Shown: positions 1 through 8,576, numbered from the stretch's first letter. The stretch is 64,000 nt of DNA from Dactylosporangium aurantiacum (GCF_000716715.1 NZ_JNYJ01000020.1:124001-188000); one strand, 5' to 3'. Program-made: numbers and translations. Notes: generated by a model from the letters alone, not told the origin.

Positions 1-151
1 CGCCGTCACCCTTGGCGACCTGCTGCGCCTTCGCCACGCCGAGCGCGCCGAGCCACCACTGCTGCTCGCGGACGGTCTCGGCGTGCGCGGGCGCCGGGAC
101 CGGCAGCGCCACCGCACCACCGAGCAGCAGGGCCGCCACGGCGGCGCGCAT
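1..151 (-). CDS. S8 family serine protease (mycosin-like), N-terminal fragment
   Basis: Only the first 50 or so codons lie in the window, reading off its left edge. The start ATG at 151 (an in-frame GTG sits two codons upstream at 157) opens a signal peptide with an Ala/Leu-rich core ending in PAPAHA. The mature start, ETVREQQWWLGALGVAKAQQ, is the typical lead-in of actinobacterial subtilases, where it precedes the DTGV catalytic-Asp motif. In the family these are secreted, often membrane-anchored proteases; the mycosins process type VII secretion substrates. Whether this one belongs to an ESX locus cannot be judged because the catalytic residues and neighbours lie outside the window. Confidence 0.6.
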   Translation of the reverse strand, partial: MRAAVAALLLGGAVALPVPAPAHAETVREQQWWLGALGVAKAQQVAKGDG

Positions 152-248
152 CCTCACGCCCGCGACCGTATCGAAGCGGGGCGGCCGCCCGCCCGCCGGG
201 CTGCGAGATCCCGGCGGGCGGGCTACCGTCCCGGGGCGCCGGCCGGGG

Positions 249-737
249 TCAGGACCACCACCACTTCTGGTTCGGACCGCCGTGGCAGTCGTACTGGCCG
301 ACGGGCGCGAAGTCCGCGGTGCTGGAGTACGCGACCTCGAGGCACTTGCCGCTGTTGCGGTTGACGATCGAGCCGTTGCTCAGGAAGTACCACTTCTGGT
401 TCGCCCCGCCGTGGCAGTCGTACTGGCCGGCCGGCGCGAAGTTGGCGGTGCTGGAGTACTGGATCTCCAGGCACTTGCCGCTGTTGACGTTCACCATCAT
501 GCCGGTGTTGGTGTCGTAGTTCCATTGCTCGACCGGCCCGCCGTAGCACCAGTACTGCCCGGCGCGGGCGAAGTTCGCGGTGGCGCCGTAGCTGATCTCC
601 AGGCACTTGCCGCTGTTCTGGTTCTGGAACAGCTTGAAGTAGCCGACGGCCGCCGCGGCGGGCGCCGCCGTGGCCACCAGCGCCGCGGCCGCCACGATGA
701 GCGCGCCGAGCGCGGCCAGAAGCCTTCGTCCTGTCAT
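249..737 (-). CDS. Secreted ricin-type (beta-trefoil) lectin
   Basis: A 162-residue exported protein. I chose the ATG at 737 because AAGGGG lies just upstream and a classic signal peptide follows (MTGRRLLAALG, then an alanine-rich core). The rest is three homologous subdomains of about 40 residues, each with NSGKCLE near its start and a QxW close (VEQW, NQKW, NQKW). This is the three-fold pseudo-repeat of a RICIN/CBM13 trefoil. Each subdomain also carries the GQYxCxGG block. There is no catalytic domain, so it probably binds galactose- or xylan-type sugar outside the cell. It stands alone, with a 119-bp gap to the next gene upstream. Confidence 0.85.
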   Translation of the reverse strand: MTGRRLLAALGALIVAAAALVATAAPAAAAVGYFKLFQNQNSGKCLEISYGATANFARAGQYWCYGGPVEQWNYDTNTGMMVNVNSGKCLEIQYSSTANFAPAGQYDCHGGANQKWYFLSNGSIVNRNSGKCLEVAYSSTADFAPVGQYDCHGGPNQKWWWS

Positions 738-856
738 CACGTCCCCTTGTCCGTTGTCACTGCGTGTGCTGACAGGCACACAGTGAGCGGTTCAGGTTGC
801 GGGTGCCACGGTCGGTCCGGTTCGCGACACGGCGGCCACCCTCGCGGTGACGGGGT

Positions 857-1849
857 TCAGACAGCCAGGGTGGCCGGGGACTCCGCGTCCGGGACCAGCA
901 GCCGTGGGGCGCCCGTGCCGTCGGCGGGGACCGCCCACACGTCGGGGCGGCCGTCGTCCCGGCGCAGCGTGTACGCCAGGGTCGAGCCGTCCAGCCAGGC
1001 CGCCTGGTCGTCGACGCTCGCCTGCTCCGCGGTCGCGGTGACGCGCAGGCTCGCCAGGTCCAGCACCGACAGCCGCCAGCCCTTCGTCGGGTCCGCGTCG
1101 ACCGCCCGCTTGAACGCGATCCGGGTGCCGTCCGGCGACAGCGACGGGCACTCGACGTTGTCCGTGACGGTCTCAACGGTGCGGGCCGCGAGGTCGCCGC
1201 GGACCAGGAACCGGCGGCCCGTGGTCGACATCGTGGCGTAGAACCGGTTGTCGTCGGCGGCGAAGGTGACGCCCCAGAAGTTCACGTCGGCGTTGCGGTA
1301 GGCACGGCCGTCCCGGACGACCGTGAAGTCCTCGAGCGTCTGCACGACGGCACCGGAGCGGGTGTCGATGATGCCGGTCCGGGTGGAGAAGCCACTGCTG
1401 GTGTACGAGTCGCCGCCGACGAACACGGTCCAGGCGACCAGGTGGCCCGACGGCGACACCCGGGCCCGGTTCGGCAGGCCCGGCACGGCGACGGCCTGGC
1501 GGGGTCTGAGGTCGGCGTCGAGCACCACGACCTCGTACGCCCACGCCGTCTGCGGCCGCAGGCAGATCCCGGTGCCGGCGGCCGCGTACGCCCGCACACA
1601 CTCCACAGTGGACACCACCCGCGGGCCGGCGGGGTCGGCGGCGGACACGGACGCCAGGTGCCGGTCGGTGACGGTGAGCAGCCGCGGTCCCGGGCTCAGG
1701 GTCAGCGTGCCGGCGCCCGCCCCGGCCGCGGCGGGCGCGGGCTCGGCGCGGTCGGCCGCGAGGGTCGTGTACCCGGCCGCGGCGCCGGCGAGCAGGACGG
1801 CGGCGGCGGCGAGGACGGCGGCGCGTACCCCGTTCGACATGGGCCTCAT
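857..1849 (-). CDS. Secreted or anchored TolB-like beta-propeller protein
   Basis: A 330-residue protein with an N-terminal hydrophobic helix (residues about 8-28) and a run of propeller-like blades. The clearest WD40-like/TolB pattern is CPSLSPDGTRIAFKR around residue 240, followed by DVWAVPADGTG. The ATG at 1849 overlaps the stop of the upstream transporter (ATGA), so the two are translationally coupled. TolB-like propellers usually act as extracytoplasmic scaffolds. I see no catalytic residues. What it binds is unknown, but the coupling suggests it is made together with the MFS protein. Confidence 0.7.
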   Translation of the reverse strand: MRPMSNGVRAAVLAAAAVLLAGAAAGYTTLAADRAEPAPAAAGAGAGTLTLSPGPRLLTVTDRHLASVSAADPAGPRVVSTVECVRAYAAAGTGICLRPQTAWAYEVVVLDADLRPRQAVAVPGLPNRARVSPSGHLVAWTVFVGGDSYTSSGFSTRTGIIDTRSGAVVQTLEDFTVVRDGRAYRNADVNFWGVTFAADDNRFYATMSTTGRRFLVRGDLAARTVETVTDNVECPSLSPDGTRIAFKRAVDADPTKGWRLSVLDLASLRVTATAEQASVDDQAAWLDGSTLAYTLRRDDGRPDVWAVPADGTGAPRLLVPDAESPATLAV

Positions 1850-3111
1850 CGCAGCGATCCTCGTTTCCTCAGCAGCGCCGGGGTGGCGGCCACGACGACG
1901 GCGACGCCCAGCGCGGCGGCCAGGCCGGCGGTCCGCGGCCCCCACACCTGCCACGCGAGGCCGAACAGGACGGACGAGGCGAGGTACGCCAGCGCCTGCC
2001 CGGTCTGGATCAGCGCGATCCCGGTGGTGCGCAGCCGCGCCGGCAGCACCGGGCCGGCGAGCGCGACGAGCACCCCGTCGGTGGCGGCGTAGAACAGGCC
2101 GTGCAGCGCGAGCGTGAGCACCAGCAGCGGCCAGCCGCCGAGCGGGCCGAACGGCAGGCAGTACACCAGGCCCAGGGCGGCGTAGCCGCCGAGGACCACC
2201 GGCAGCCGCCCGACCCGGTCGGCGAGGGCCCCGAGCGGGGCGGCCAGCAGCAGGTACGCCAGGCTGGTGCCGACCGCCAGCAGCGGGAACCACACGAGGC
2301 CGAGGTCCTCGCGGCGCTGCAGCATGAGGTACACGAAGCCGTCGCCGATCGTGGCGAGCCCGAGCAGGACGGCCGCCGCGGCCAGCCGGCGCACCGGCGC
2401 GGCCCGCAGCAGGCCGAACGCCTCGGCCGCGGTCACCTTCGGCGCGCCGGGCGGCGCCACGGTGTCCGGCGCGCCGGCCGGTCGTTCGCGGACGAACAGC
2501 ACCAGCACGACGAGGGCGAGCACGGCGACGCAGAAGCTGCTGACGAACACCGCGTCGTAGGACTCCCCCGACGCGGCCAGGACGGCCAGCGCGACGAGCG
2601 GGCCGAGAAACGCGCCGGTCGCGTCCATCGCGCGGTGCACGCCGAACGCCCGGCCCAGCGCCTCGGGCGGCGACGAGGCGGTGATGAGCGCGTCACGGGG
2701 CGCGGTGCGCACGCCCTTGCCGAGCCGGTCGACCGCGACGACGGCGGTGATCGCCGGCACCGACCGGCCGGCCAGCAGCAGGCCGAGCTTGGCGGCGGCG
2801 GACAGCGCGTAGCCGAACCCGGCGACGGGCTTGCGGGCCCGGGTGCGGTCGGCGACGAACCCGCCGGCGAGCCGCAGCACCGCCGTCGCGCCGGTGTGCA
2901 CGCCGTCGATCACGCCGTACGCGAGCGGGCTGACGTGCAGGCCCAGCACCAGGTACAGGGGCAGCACCGCGGTGACCATCTCCGCGGACACGTCGGTGAT
3001 GAGGCTGACCGCGCCGAGCGCGACGACGTTGCCGCTGACGAGCGCGAGCCGGCGGCGGCGCGGGCCGGCCGGCGCGGCGGTGACCGGACTTGCCACGGTC
3101 GACAGGTACAC
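1846..3111 (-). CDS. MFS transporter
   Basis: A 421-residue integral membrane protein with about 12 hydrophobic segments. The MFS loop 2-3 signature appears as GGFVADRTRARKP and its half-repeat as GALADRVGRLP. I prefer the GTG at 3111 because AGGAAGGG lies just upstream; an ATG at 3144 is an alternative. RLGKGVRTAPRDALI and FGVHRAMDATGAFLGP match a set of actinobacterial MFS proteins with no assigned substrate. Its stop overlaps the start of the propeller protein. The long upstream extension of this frame is not needed and lacks protein-like composition. Confidence 0.85.
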   Translation of the reverse strand: MYLSTVASPVTAAPAGPRRRRLALVSGNVVALGAVSLITDVSAEMVTAVLPLYLVLGLHVSPLAYGVIDGVHTGATAVLRLAGGFVADRTRARKPVAGFGYALSAAAKLGLLLAGRSVPAITAVVAVDRLGKGVRTAPRDALITASSPPEALGRAFGVHRAMDATGAFLGPLVALAVLAASGESYDAVFVSSFCVAVLALVVLVLFVRERPAGAPDTVAPPGAPKVTAAEAFGLLRAAPVRRLAAAAVLLGLATIGDGFVYLMLQRREDLGLVWFPLLAVGTSLAYLLLAAPLGALADRVGRLPVVLGGYAALGLVYCLPFGPLGGWPLLVLTLALHGLFYAATDGVLVALAGPVLPARLRTTGIALIQTGQALAYLASSVLFGLAWQVWGPRTAGLAAALGVAVVVAATPALLRKRGSLR

Positions 3112-3322
3112 CCGGCATCCCTTCCTGCGGTGACGGTCCGCCATCGTCCGACGGCACCGCGGCACCGGGCAACGCACCGCGGACGGCGGGCCGGCGTGCA
3201 GTTCGTGAACAGCACCTGACATCGAATGATTTCGTTGCGCGTTCACCTGCCGGCACCGCGCCGGCCCATCGACGTCCCTACGTTCCTTGGGCTCCCGCAC
3301 ACGCCCAGAGAAGGGTTTCTGG

Positions 3323-4699
3323 ATGGGCATCCGTCTCACCCGCCCCCCGCTGACGATGGGGACGGCCGCGGTGCTGGTCGCCGCCACCGCCACCGTCGTC
3401 GTGGCCGCCGCGGCTCCCGCGTCGGCCGCCACGCAGACGTTCACCCCCGTCGCCGACACGTACGTCCAGAGCGACACCACGTCCACCAACTACGGCACCG
3501 CGACGCAGATCGTCGTGGACAACTCGCCGGTGCGCCGCATGTTCCTGCGGTTCGCGGTCTCCGGCGTCAGCGGCACGGTCACCGCCGCGAAGCTGCGGCT
3601 GCGCGCCATCAGCGGCAACGACGGCAGCGCCAACGGCGGCACGTTCAAGGCCATGAGCAACACCTCGTGGTCGGAGACCGGCACCACGTGGAGCAACCAG
3701 CCGGCGATCGACGGGGCGACCCTCGGCACGCTCGGCTCGGTCAGCCGCGACGGCTGGTACGAGATCGACGTCACCGGCTTCGTGACCGGCAACGGCACGT
3801 TCAGCATCGGCGCCAGCTCCACCAGCACCGACGGCGCCTACTACGACTCGCGGGAGAGCGGCGCGGACGCCCCGCAGCTCGTGCTCACCACCGGCACCAC
3901 GACCCCACCGACGGGCGACCCCGTCTTCGTCGGCGCCGGCGACATCGCGAACTCCGGCTCCGGTGACAGCGCGACCGCGGCGCTGCTGGACACCATCCCG
4001 GGCACCGTCTACACGCTCGGCGACAACGTGTACGACAACGGCACCGCCGGCGAGTTCAGCTCGTACTACGACCCGACGTGGGGCCGGCACAAGGCGCGCA
4101 CCCGCCCCTCGCCCGGCAACCACGACTACAACACCTCGGGCGCGACGGGCTACTACGGCTACTTCGGCTCGCTCGCCGGGCCGTCGGGCCGCGGGTACTA
4201 CTCGTTCGACCTCGGCAACTGGCACATCGTGTCGCTGAACTCGAACATCAGCATGTCCGCCGGCTCGGCGCAGGAGCAGTGGCTGCGCGCGGACCTGGCG
4301 GCCAGCACCAAGCCGTGCACCCTGGCCTACTGGCACCACCCGCTGTTCACGTCCAGCTCCAACCACGCGCCGTCGACCTCGACCCGCCCGCTCTACCAGG
4401 CGCTGTACGACTACGACGCCGACGTCGTGCTGTGGGGTCACAACCACGTCTACGAGCGTTTCGCCCCGATGAACCCCAGCGGCGCCCTCGACACCGCCCG
4501 CGGCCTGCGCACCTGGGTCGCCGGCATGGGCGGCGCGAGCCACTACGCCTTCGGCACCATCCAGCCCAACAGCGAGGCCCGCAACAGCTCCGCCTACGGC
4601 GTGCTGAAGTTCACCCTGCACGCGACCACGTACGACTGGCAGTTCGTGCCCGTCGCCGGCCAGTCCTACAGCGACACCGGCACCGGCACCTGCCACTGA
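3323..4699 (+). CDS. Secreted DNRLRE-domain metallophosphoesterase
   Basis: A 458-residue exported enzyme. The start at 3323 follows GAGAAGG and opens a signal peptide ending in PASAA. Residues about 35-190 form a DNRLRE/CBM96-type beta-sandwich (DTYVQSDTTSTNYG, then FDVTGFVTGNG-like strands). After a TTTPPTG linker comes a calcineurin-like phosphoesterase with its metal motifs in order: GAGDIA, GDNVYD, GNHDY, YWHHP and GHNHVYE. The purple-acid-phosphatase-like order suggests an extracellular phosphatase or phosphodiesterase tethered to a polysaccharide. It is monocistronic and followed by a hairpin. Confidence 0.88.
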   Translation: MGIRLTRPPLTMGTAAVLVAATATVVVAAAAPASAATQTFTPVADTYVQSDTTSTNYGTATQIVVDNSPVRRMFLRFAVSGVSGTVTAAKLRLRAISGNDGSANGGTFKAMSNTSWSETGTTWSNQPAIDGATLGTLGSVSRDGWYEIDVTGFVTGNGTFSIGASSTSTDGAYYDSRESGADAPQLVLTTGTTTPPTGDPVFVGAGDIANSGSGDSATAALLDTIPGTVYTLGDNVYDNGTAGEFSSYYDPTWGRHKARTRPSPGNHDYNTSGATGYYGYFGSLAGPSGRGYYSFDLGNWHIVSLNSNISMSAGSAQEQWLRADLAASTKPCTLAYWHHPLFTSSSNHAPSTSTRPLYQALYDYDADVVLWGHNHVYERFAPMNPSGALDTARGLRTWVAGMGGASHYAFGTIQPNSEARNSSAYGVLKFTLHATTYDWQFVPVAGQSYSDTGTGTCH

Positions 4700-4718
4700 C
4701 GCCGGGCACCCGCACGAC

Positions 4719-4747
4719 GACCCGCGCCGCTCACCCCGGCGCGGGTC
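4719..4747 (+). terminator. Hairpin after the metallophosphoesterase gene
   Basis: GACCCGCGCCG at 4719-4729 pairs perfectly with CGGCGCGGGTC at 4737-4747 across a 7-base loop. It sits 20 bases past the stop codon. It has no U-tract, which is usual for terminators in GC-rich actinomycetes. Confidence 0.6.
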
Positions 4748-4830
4748 CCCGGACGGCACATGACGTCCGGCGGCGGGGTCTGGCCGGCCGGCACTGCCGG
4801 CGCGCCGCCGCCGGACCATACGGTCCCGGC

Positions 4831-5421
4831 ATGGAACTCACGTGGTTGCAACGGTTCGGCGCCGCCAGCGGCGTCCTGCTCGCACTGTCGATCGGCGTAC
4901 CGGGCGCGGTCGAGGCGTTCACCGGCGAGACGTCGGCGACGAGCCTGGTCCTCGGGCTCGGGGTCACGTTCAGCGCCCCGGCGGTCACCGCCCTCTACCT
5001 GCACCACCGGGCCACCGCCGGCCGGTTCGGGGCGGTCGCCTACGCGGTGCACCTGCTCGGGCTCGGCCTGTTCACCGGGGTCGCGTTCGCGCTGAACACG
5101 GTGCTGTTCTACCTGGACGAGCCCACGGTGGACGCGCTGCGGGCCGGGCCGACCGGCTCGGTGCTGCTGGTCAGCGCCGCGGTGTTCGTCACCGGCACGG
5201 TCCTGTTCGGCGTGTCGATGGTGCGCTCCGGCGGCTTCCCGAAGCTGCCCGCCGCCGGGTACGGCGTGGCGCTGACCCTGCTCGCGGTCCTCGCGCCGCT
5301 GCCGGACAGCCCGCTCACCAGCGTCGTGCACGTCGTGGCCGCACTGTCGGTCGGGTGGCTGTCGCTGTCGGTGCTGCCGGCCCGCCGCGCGGTCGCGCAC
5401 GAGCCGGCCGCGGCTGCGTAA
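4831..5421 (+). CDS. Small integral membrane protein, function unknown
   Basis: A 196-residue protein with about six hydrophobic helices and short loops. It opens MELTWLQRFGAASG, and the ATG at 4831 is the only good start after the terminator. I do not recognise a family. It ends 10 bases before the histidine kinase gene on the same strand, so it may be co-transcribed with that two-component system and could be its sensor partner or a regulated membrane protein. That role is inferred from position only. Confidence 0.6.
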   Translation: MELTWLQRFGAASGVLLALSIGVPGAVEAFTGETSATSLVLGLGVTFSAPAVTALYLHHRATAGRFGAVAYAVHLLGLGLFTGVAFALNTVLFYLDEPTVDALRAGPTGSVLLVSAAVFVTGTVLFGVSMVRSGGFPKLPAAGYGVALTLLAVLAPLPDSPLTSVVHVVAALSVGWLSLSVLPARRAVAHEPAAAA

Positions 5422-5431
5422 CCTGGTCGGC

Positions 5432-6532
5432 ATGGTAGCTGCGCCGCGTCCGGTGTCGTGGCTGCCGTACGTGATGTACGGCGCCGTCCTCCTCGCGGGC
5501 CTGCACGACCAGGCCCGCGGGCACGGCGGCATCGCGCGGGCCGCCGCGCTCGCCGCCGCGGTCGGGGCGCTCGCCGCCCTGGAGCCGCTGCAGCGCCGGG
5601 GCGGCGCCCCGCCGGCGGTGCTGCTCGCCGCGCGGACGGCGCTGTGCGTGCTGGTCGCGGCGCTGGACGGGTCGGGCCTGTCCAACCTGCTGTTCCTGCT
5701 CGTGCCGTTCACCGCGTACTTCGCCTACGGCCGGCGGGTCGCGGTGACCCTCGCGGTGGCGCTGGTCGCGGTGCCCGCCGGCTGGGCGACGATCGTCGAG
5801 CCGCGCTGGTACCGCGACGGCGAGCACCTCACGGACGTGCTCATGCTCGGCGTCGGCATGGCCCTCGCCGTGGCCATGGCGTCGGCGGCGGTCGGCGAGC
5901 GCGACTCGCGGGCCCGGCTGCGGCTGGCCCTCGCCGAGGTCGCGGAGCTGTCCGCGGCGGCCGAGCGCGGTCGCGTCGCCCGGGACCTGCACGACAGCCT
6001 CGGGCACCACCTGACCGCCGTCAGCATCCAGCTGGAGAAGGCGACCGCGTTCCGGGACCTCGACGCGGCCGCGGCGGAGCAGGCCGTCCGCGACGCGCGG
6101 TCGGCCGCGGCGCGCGCCCTGGACGAGGTCCGCGGCGCCGTGCGGACCCTCGCGCAGCCGTTCTCGCTGTCGGGGGCGCTCGCCGAGCTGGCCGACGGCG
6201 GCGGGCCGTGCACCGTCGACGTGGAGGTGCTCGGCGACGAGCGGGAGCTGCCGGTGGCGGCGCGGGTCGCGCTGTTCCGGGCGGCGCAGGAGGGCGTCAC
6301 GAACGCCCGCCGCCACGCCGGCGCCGCCCGGGTCACGGTCCGCGCCACGATCGGCGACGACGCCGCGCGGCTGGTCGTCGCCGACGACGGGCACGGGTTC
6401 GCCGAGGGGGCCACCGACGGGTTCGGGCTGCGCGGCATGCGGGAGCGGGTGGCCGCGGTCGGCGGCAGCGTCGACGTGACCGGCACGTCCGGGGTCACGC
6501 TCACCGTGACCGTGCCACGGCGGGCGGCATGA
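5432..6532 (+). CDS. NarL-type sensor histidine kinase
   Basis: A 366-residue kinase. The N-terminal 150 residues hold about five membrane helices. The HisKA_3 dimerisation domain follows with the phosphorylation box RVARDLHDSLGHHLTAVS (His near residue 189), then a HATPase_c domain with EGVTNARRHA (N box), VADDGHGF (G1) and GFGLRGMRERV (G2). There is no recognisable extracellular sensor domain, as in DesK-like kinases that sense the membrane itself. Its TGA overlaps the ATG of the first micro-ORF; the response regulator starts about 160 bp further on. Confidence 0.9.
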   Translation: MVAAPRPVSWLPYVMYGAVLLAGLHDQARGHGGIARAAALAAAVGALAALEPLQRRGGAPPAVLLAARTALCVLVAALDGSGLSNLLFLLVPFTAYFAYGRRVAVTLAVALVAVPAGWATIVEPRWYRDGEHLTDVLMLGVGMALAVAMASAAVGERDSRARLRLALAEVAELSAAAERGRVARDLHDSLGHHLTAVSIQLEKATAFRDLDAAAAEQAVRDARSAAARALDEVRGAVRTLAQPFSLSGALAELADGGGPCTVDVEVLGDERELPVAARVALFRAAQEGVTNARRHAGAARVTVRATIGDDAARLVVADDGHGFAEGATDGFGLRGMRERVAAVGGSVDVTGTSGVTLTVTVPRRAA

Positions 6533-6612
6533 CCGGCCAGCGAAGCGTCTCGGGCCGGTCATCAGGGGCGCAGTGTCGGGTCATGCGCCCGGAACGGAGT
6601 GAGGACGCATGA
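6529..6612 (+). CDS. Micro-ORF 1 (27 codons) between kinase and regulator
   Basis: Begins at an ATG sharing ATGA with the kinase stop codon, and ends in an ATGA shared with micro-ORF 2. The product starts MTGQRSVSGRSSGAQC and ends RPERSEDA. It occupies copy 1 of an 80-bp tandem repeat. There is no membrane segment or known motif. It may be a real peptide, or merely a ribosome relay keeping kinase and regulator translation coupled. The evidence for translation is only the junction geometry and the GGAGTGAGG ribosome site in front of the next copy. Confidence 0.35.
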   Translation: MTGQRSVSGRSSGAQCRVMRPERSEDA

Positions 6613-6690
6613 CCGGCCAGCGAAGCGTCTCGGGCCGGTCATCAGGGGCGCAGTGTTGGGTCATGCGCCCGGAACGGAGTGAGGACGCAT
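6531..6690 (+). repeat. 80-bp direct tandem duplication
   Basis: Two adjacent 80-bp copies (6531-6610 and 6611-6690) differ at one base, C at 6577 against T at 6657. With the two flanking AT bases, each copy contains a perfect 10-bp stem, ATGACCGGCC with GGCCGGTCAT (6529-6538/6553-6562 and 6609-6618/6633-6642). Each also has a second stem that places a ribosome binding site in its loop. The near-identity implies a recent duplication. Confidence 0.95.
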
Positions 6691-6692
6691 GA
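6609..6692 (+). CDS. Micro-ORF 2 (27 codons), copy of micro-ORF 1
   Basis: Encoded by the second 80-bp copy. It is identical to micro-ORF 1 except that residue 17 is Trp instead of Arg. Its ATG overlaps the stop of micro-ORF 1 and its stop overlaps the ATG of the response regulator, giving four reading frames linked by three ATGA junctions. GGAGTGAGG at 6596-6604 is well placed for its start. Confidence 0.35.
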   Translation: MTGQRSVSGRSSGAQCWVMRPERSEDA

Positions 6693-6695
6693 CCC
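6658..6695 (+). promoter_or_regulatory. Hairpin holding the regulator start codon, ribosome site in loop
   Basis: GGGTCATGCG (6658-6667) pairs with CGCATGACCC (6686-6695). The second arm contains the ATG of the response regulator, and GGAGTGAGG (6676-6684) is in the loop. Copy 1 has the matching 9-bp stem at 6579-6587/6606-6614. Ribosomes arriving from upstream would open this stem, so it could make regulator translation depend on reading of the micro-ORF. Confidence 0.5.
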
Positions 6696-7348
6696 GACCG
6701 GCCGGCCCGCCCGGCGGCACCGTGCGGGTCCTGGTCGTCGACGACCAGCAGCTGGTCCGCGACGGCATCGCGTCGCTGCTGGGCATCCAGCCGGGGATCG
6801 AGGTCGTCGGCACCGCCGCCGACGGCGCCGAGGCCGTCGCGTTGGCCCTGCAGACGGCGCCGGACGTGGTGCTGATGGACGTGCGCATGCCCGGCACGGA
6901 CGGTGTCGCGGCCACCGAGGCGCTGCGCCGCGACCTGCCCGCGTGCCGGGTGGTCATGCTCACCACCTTCGACGACGACGAGTACGTGACCCGGGCGCTG
7001 CGCGCCGGCGCGAGCGGCTACCTGCTCAAGGACCTCGGCGCGGCCGACCTCGCCGCCGCGGTGCGGCTCACCCACGCGGGCGTGGCGCAGCTCGCCGCCG
7101 GGGTCGCCGCCCGGCTTGCCGGGGCCGCCCGGCCACCGGCCGCGGCGGCCGGCGCGCTGACCGGTCGCGAGGTGGAGATCCTGCGGCTGGTCGCGAAGGG
7201 TGCGACGAACCGGGAGATCGGCCGGGCCCTGTTCGTCAGCGAGGGCACCGTGAAGAACCACGTGTCGCGGGTGCTGAGCCGCCTGGGGCTGCGCGACCGG
7301 ACCCAGGCGGCGATCTACGCCCGCGAGCACGGCATGCTGACCGACTGA
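6689..7348 (+). CDS. NarL/FixJ response regulator
   Basis: A 219-residue regulator. The receiver domain has the acidic pair in VLVVDDQQ, the phosphorylated Asp in VVLMDVRMPG (near residue 60), and Thr/Lys switch residues in MLTTFDDDEY and GYLLKDL. The C-terminal LuxR helix-turn-helix reads LTGREVEILRLVAKGATNREI, then SEGTVKNHVSRVLSRLGLRD. It is the cognate partner of the kinase directly upstream; its targets are unknown. It ends at a strong hairpin. The ATG lies inside a predicted stem, so output may be set by translational coupling. Confidence 0.9.
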   Translation: MTRPAGPPGGTVRVLVVDDQQLVRDGIASLLGIQPGIEVVGTAADGAEAVALALQTAPDVVLMDVRMPGTDGVAATEALRRDLPACRVVMLTTFDDDEYVTRALRAGASGYLLKDLGAADLAAAVRLTHAGVAQLAAGVAARLAGAARPPAAAAGALTGREVEILRLVAKGATNREIGRALFVSEGTVKNHVSRVLSRLGLRDRTQAAIYAREHGMLTD

Positions 7349-7381
7349 CCGGCCGGCGCGCCCCCTCGACGCGCCGGCCGG
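7349..7381. terminator. Bidirectional hairpin between convergent genes
   Basis: CCGGCCGGCGCG at 7349-7360 pairs perfectly with CGCGCCGGCCGG at 7370-7381 (12 bp, 9-base loop). It starts immediately after the regulator stop and lies between it and the convergent amidohydrolase. Confidence 0.7.
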
Positions 7382-7397
7382 GCGCCGGTGTGCCGGT

Positions 7398-8576
7398 TCA
7401 GTCGCCGGCGGGCATGCCCCGCACGTAGACGGCGCGGATGCGGTGCAGCGCCGCGGGGTCCTGCAGCGGGTCGCCGTCGACGGCGAGGATGTCGGCGTCG
7501 TACCCCGCCGCCAGGCGGCCCTTGCGGTGCCCGAGCCCGCAGCTCTCGGCGGCCACGGACGTCGCGGCCCGCAGCGCCACCGCCGGCGTCATGCCGACCT
7601 GGCCGAGCTGCGCGACGGCCCACCGCAGCACGTCCGGCGGCTTGATCGGGGCGATCCCCGCGTCGGTGCCCGCGGTCATGACCGCGCCGGCCTCGTACAG
7701 GCGGCGCAGTGCGGCGATCATGAGCGGCATCCGGGACAGGATGCCCGGCGGCAGGACCGCCCCTGGCACGGGCCTGATCCCGATCGTCAGCCCGAGTGCC
7801 ACCCGCCGGGACACGATCGCGGCGAGCACCGCGTCGGGGACCGGGTCGACGCCGTCGGCCGTCATGAACGAGACGTGCTCCAGGCCGTCGACGCCGGCGG
7901 CCAGGGCGTCGACGATGGCGCCGGTGCCGTGCGCGTGCGCGGTGACCGGCAGGCCGAGGCGGTGCGCCTCGTCGACGGCGGCGCGCAGCTCGGCGGGGCC
8001 GAACTGGGACACCTCCGGGCGGCTGCCCGGGGTGAGGTTCCCGCCGCTCGCCATGATCTTGATGATGTCGACGCCCCGCTCGGCGCGTTCCCGCACGGCG
8101 GCACGGACCCCGTCGGCGGTGCCGGCGGCGCCACCGAGGTAGTGGCAGTGCCCGCCGGGCGTGGTGATCGGCGGGCCGGCCGCGACGACGGTCGGCAGCG
8201 ACGGGTCGGCCGCCGCCGCGTCGCGCACCCGCAGCGACAGGTAGCCGCGGTCGCCGAGGTCCCGCACGGTGGTGACGCCGCCGCGGGCGGCCTGCCTGGC
8301 GGCGGCCGTCATCGCCGCGAGCGCCGCGGCGTCGTCGCGGGCGGCGAGGCCGCCGACCGGGTCGGTGGAGGCGTCGAACGCCAGGTGCACGTGGGTGTCG
8401 ATGAGCCCCGGCAGGAGGGTGGCGGTGCCGAGGTCCACGACTGTCGCGCCGTCGGGGACGGGCAGCGCGCTGCCGACGGCGGTGATCGTGCCGCCGTCGA
8501 TGACGACGACGGGGTCGGGCATCAGGGTACCGGCGGTGCCGTCGAACAGCCGGCCCGCGCGCAGGACAGTGGTCAC
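7398..8576 (-). CDS. Amidohydrolase family protein
   Basis: A 392-residue metal-dependent hydrolase of the imidazolonepropionase/prolidase-like branch. The metal motif DTHVHLAFD comes after LLPGLI (about residues 55-65). A possible carboxylated-Lys region is DIIKIMASGG, later metal ligands are TAHAHG and GLEHVSF, and the catalytic Asp is in MTAGTDAGI. The composite end domain closes with RKGRLAAGYDADILAVDGDP. The GTG start at 8576 overlaps the stop of the sigma factor (GTGA), so the genes are coupled. The substrate cannot be read from sequence. Confidence 0.85.
   Translation of the reverse strand: MTTVLRAGRLFDGTAGTLMPDPVVVIDGGTITAVGSALPVPDGATVVDLGTATLLPGLIDTHVHLAFDASTDPVGGLAARDDAAALAAMTAAARQAARGGVTTVRDLGDRGYLSLRVRDAAAADPSLPTVVAAGPPITTPGGHCHYLGGAAGTADGVRAAVRERAERGVDIIKIMASGGNLTPGSRPEVSQFGPAELRAAVDEAHRLGLPVTAHAHGTGAIVDALAAGVDGLEHVSFMTADGVDPVPDAVLAAIVSRRVALGLTIGIRPVPGAVLPPGILSRMPLMIAALRRLYEAGAVMTAGTDAGIAPIKPPDVLRWAVAQLGQVGMTPAVALRAATSVAAESCGLGHRKGRLAAGYDADILAVDGDPLQDPAALHRIRAVYVRGMPAGD

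Noticed and set aside
3112..3489. Upstream extension of the first MFS transporter
   Set aside because: Extends into the divergent promoter and lacks any family similarity; a GTG with a strong ribosome site at 3111 explains the gene.
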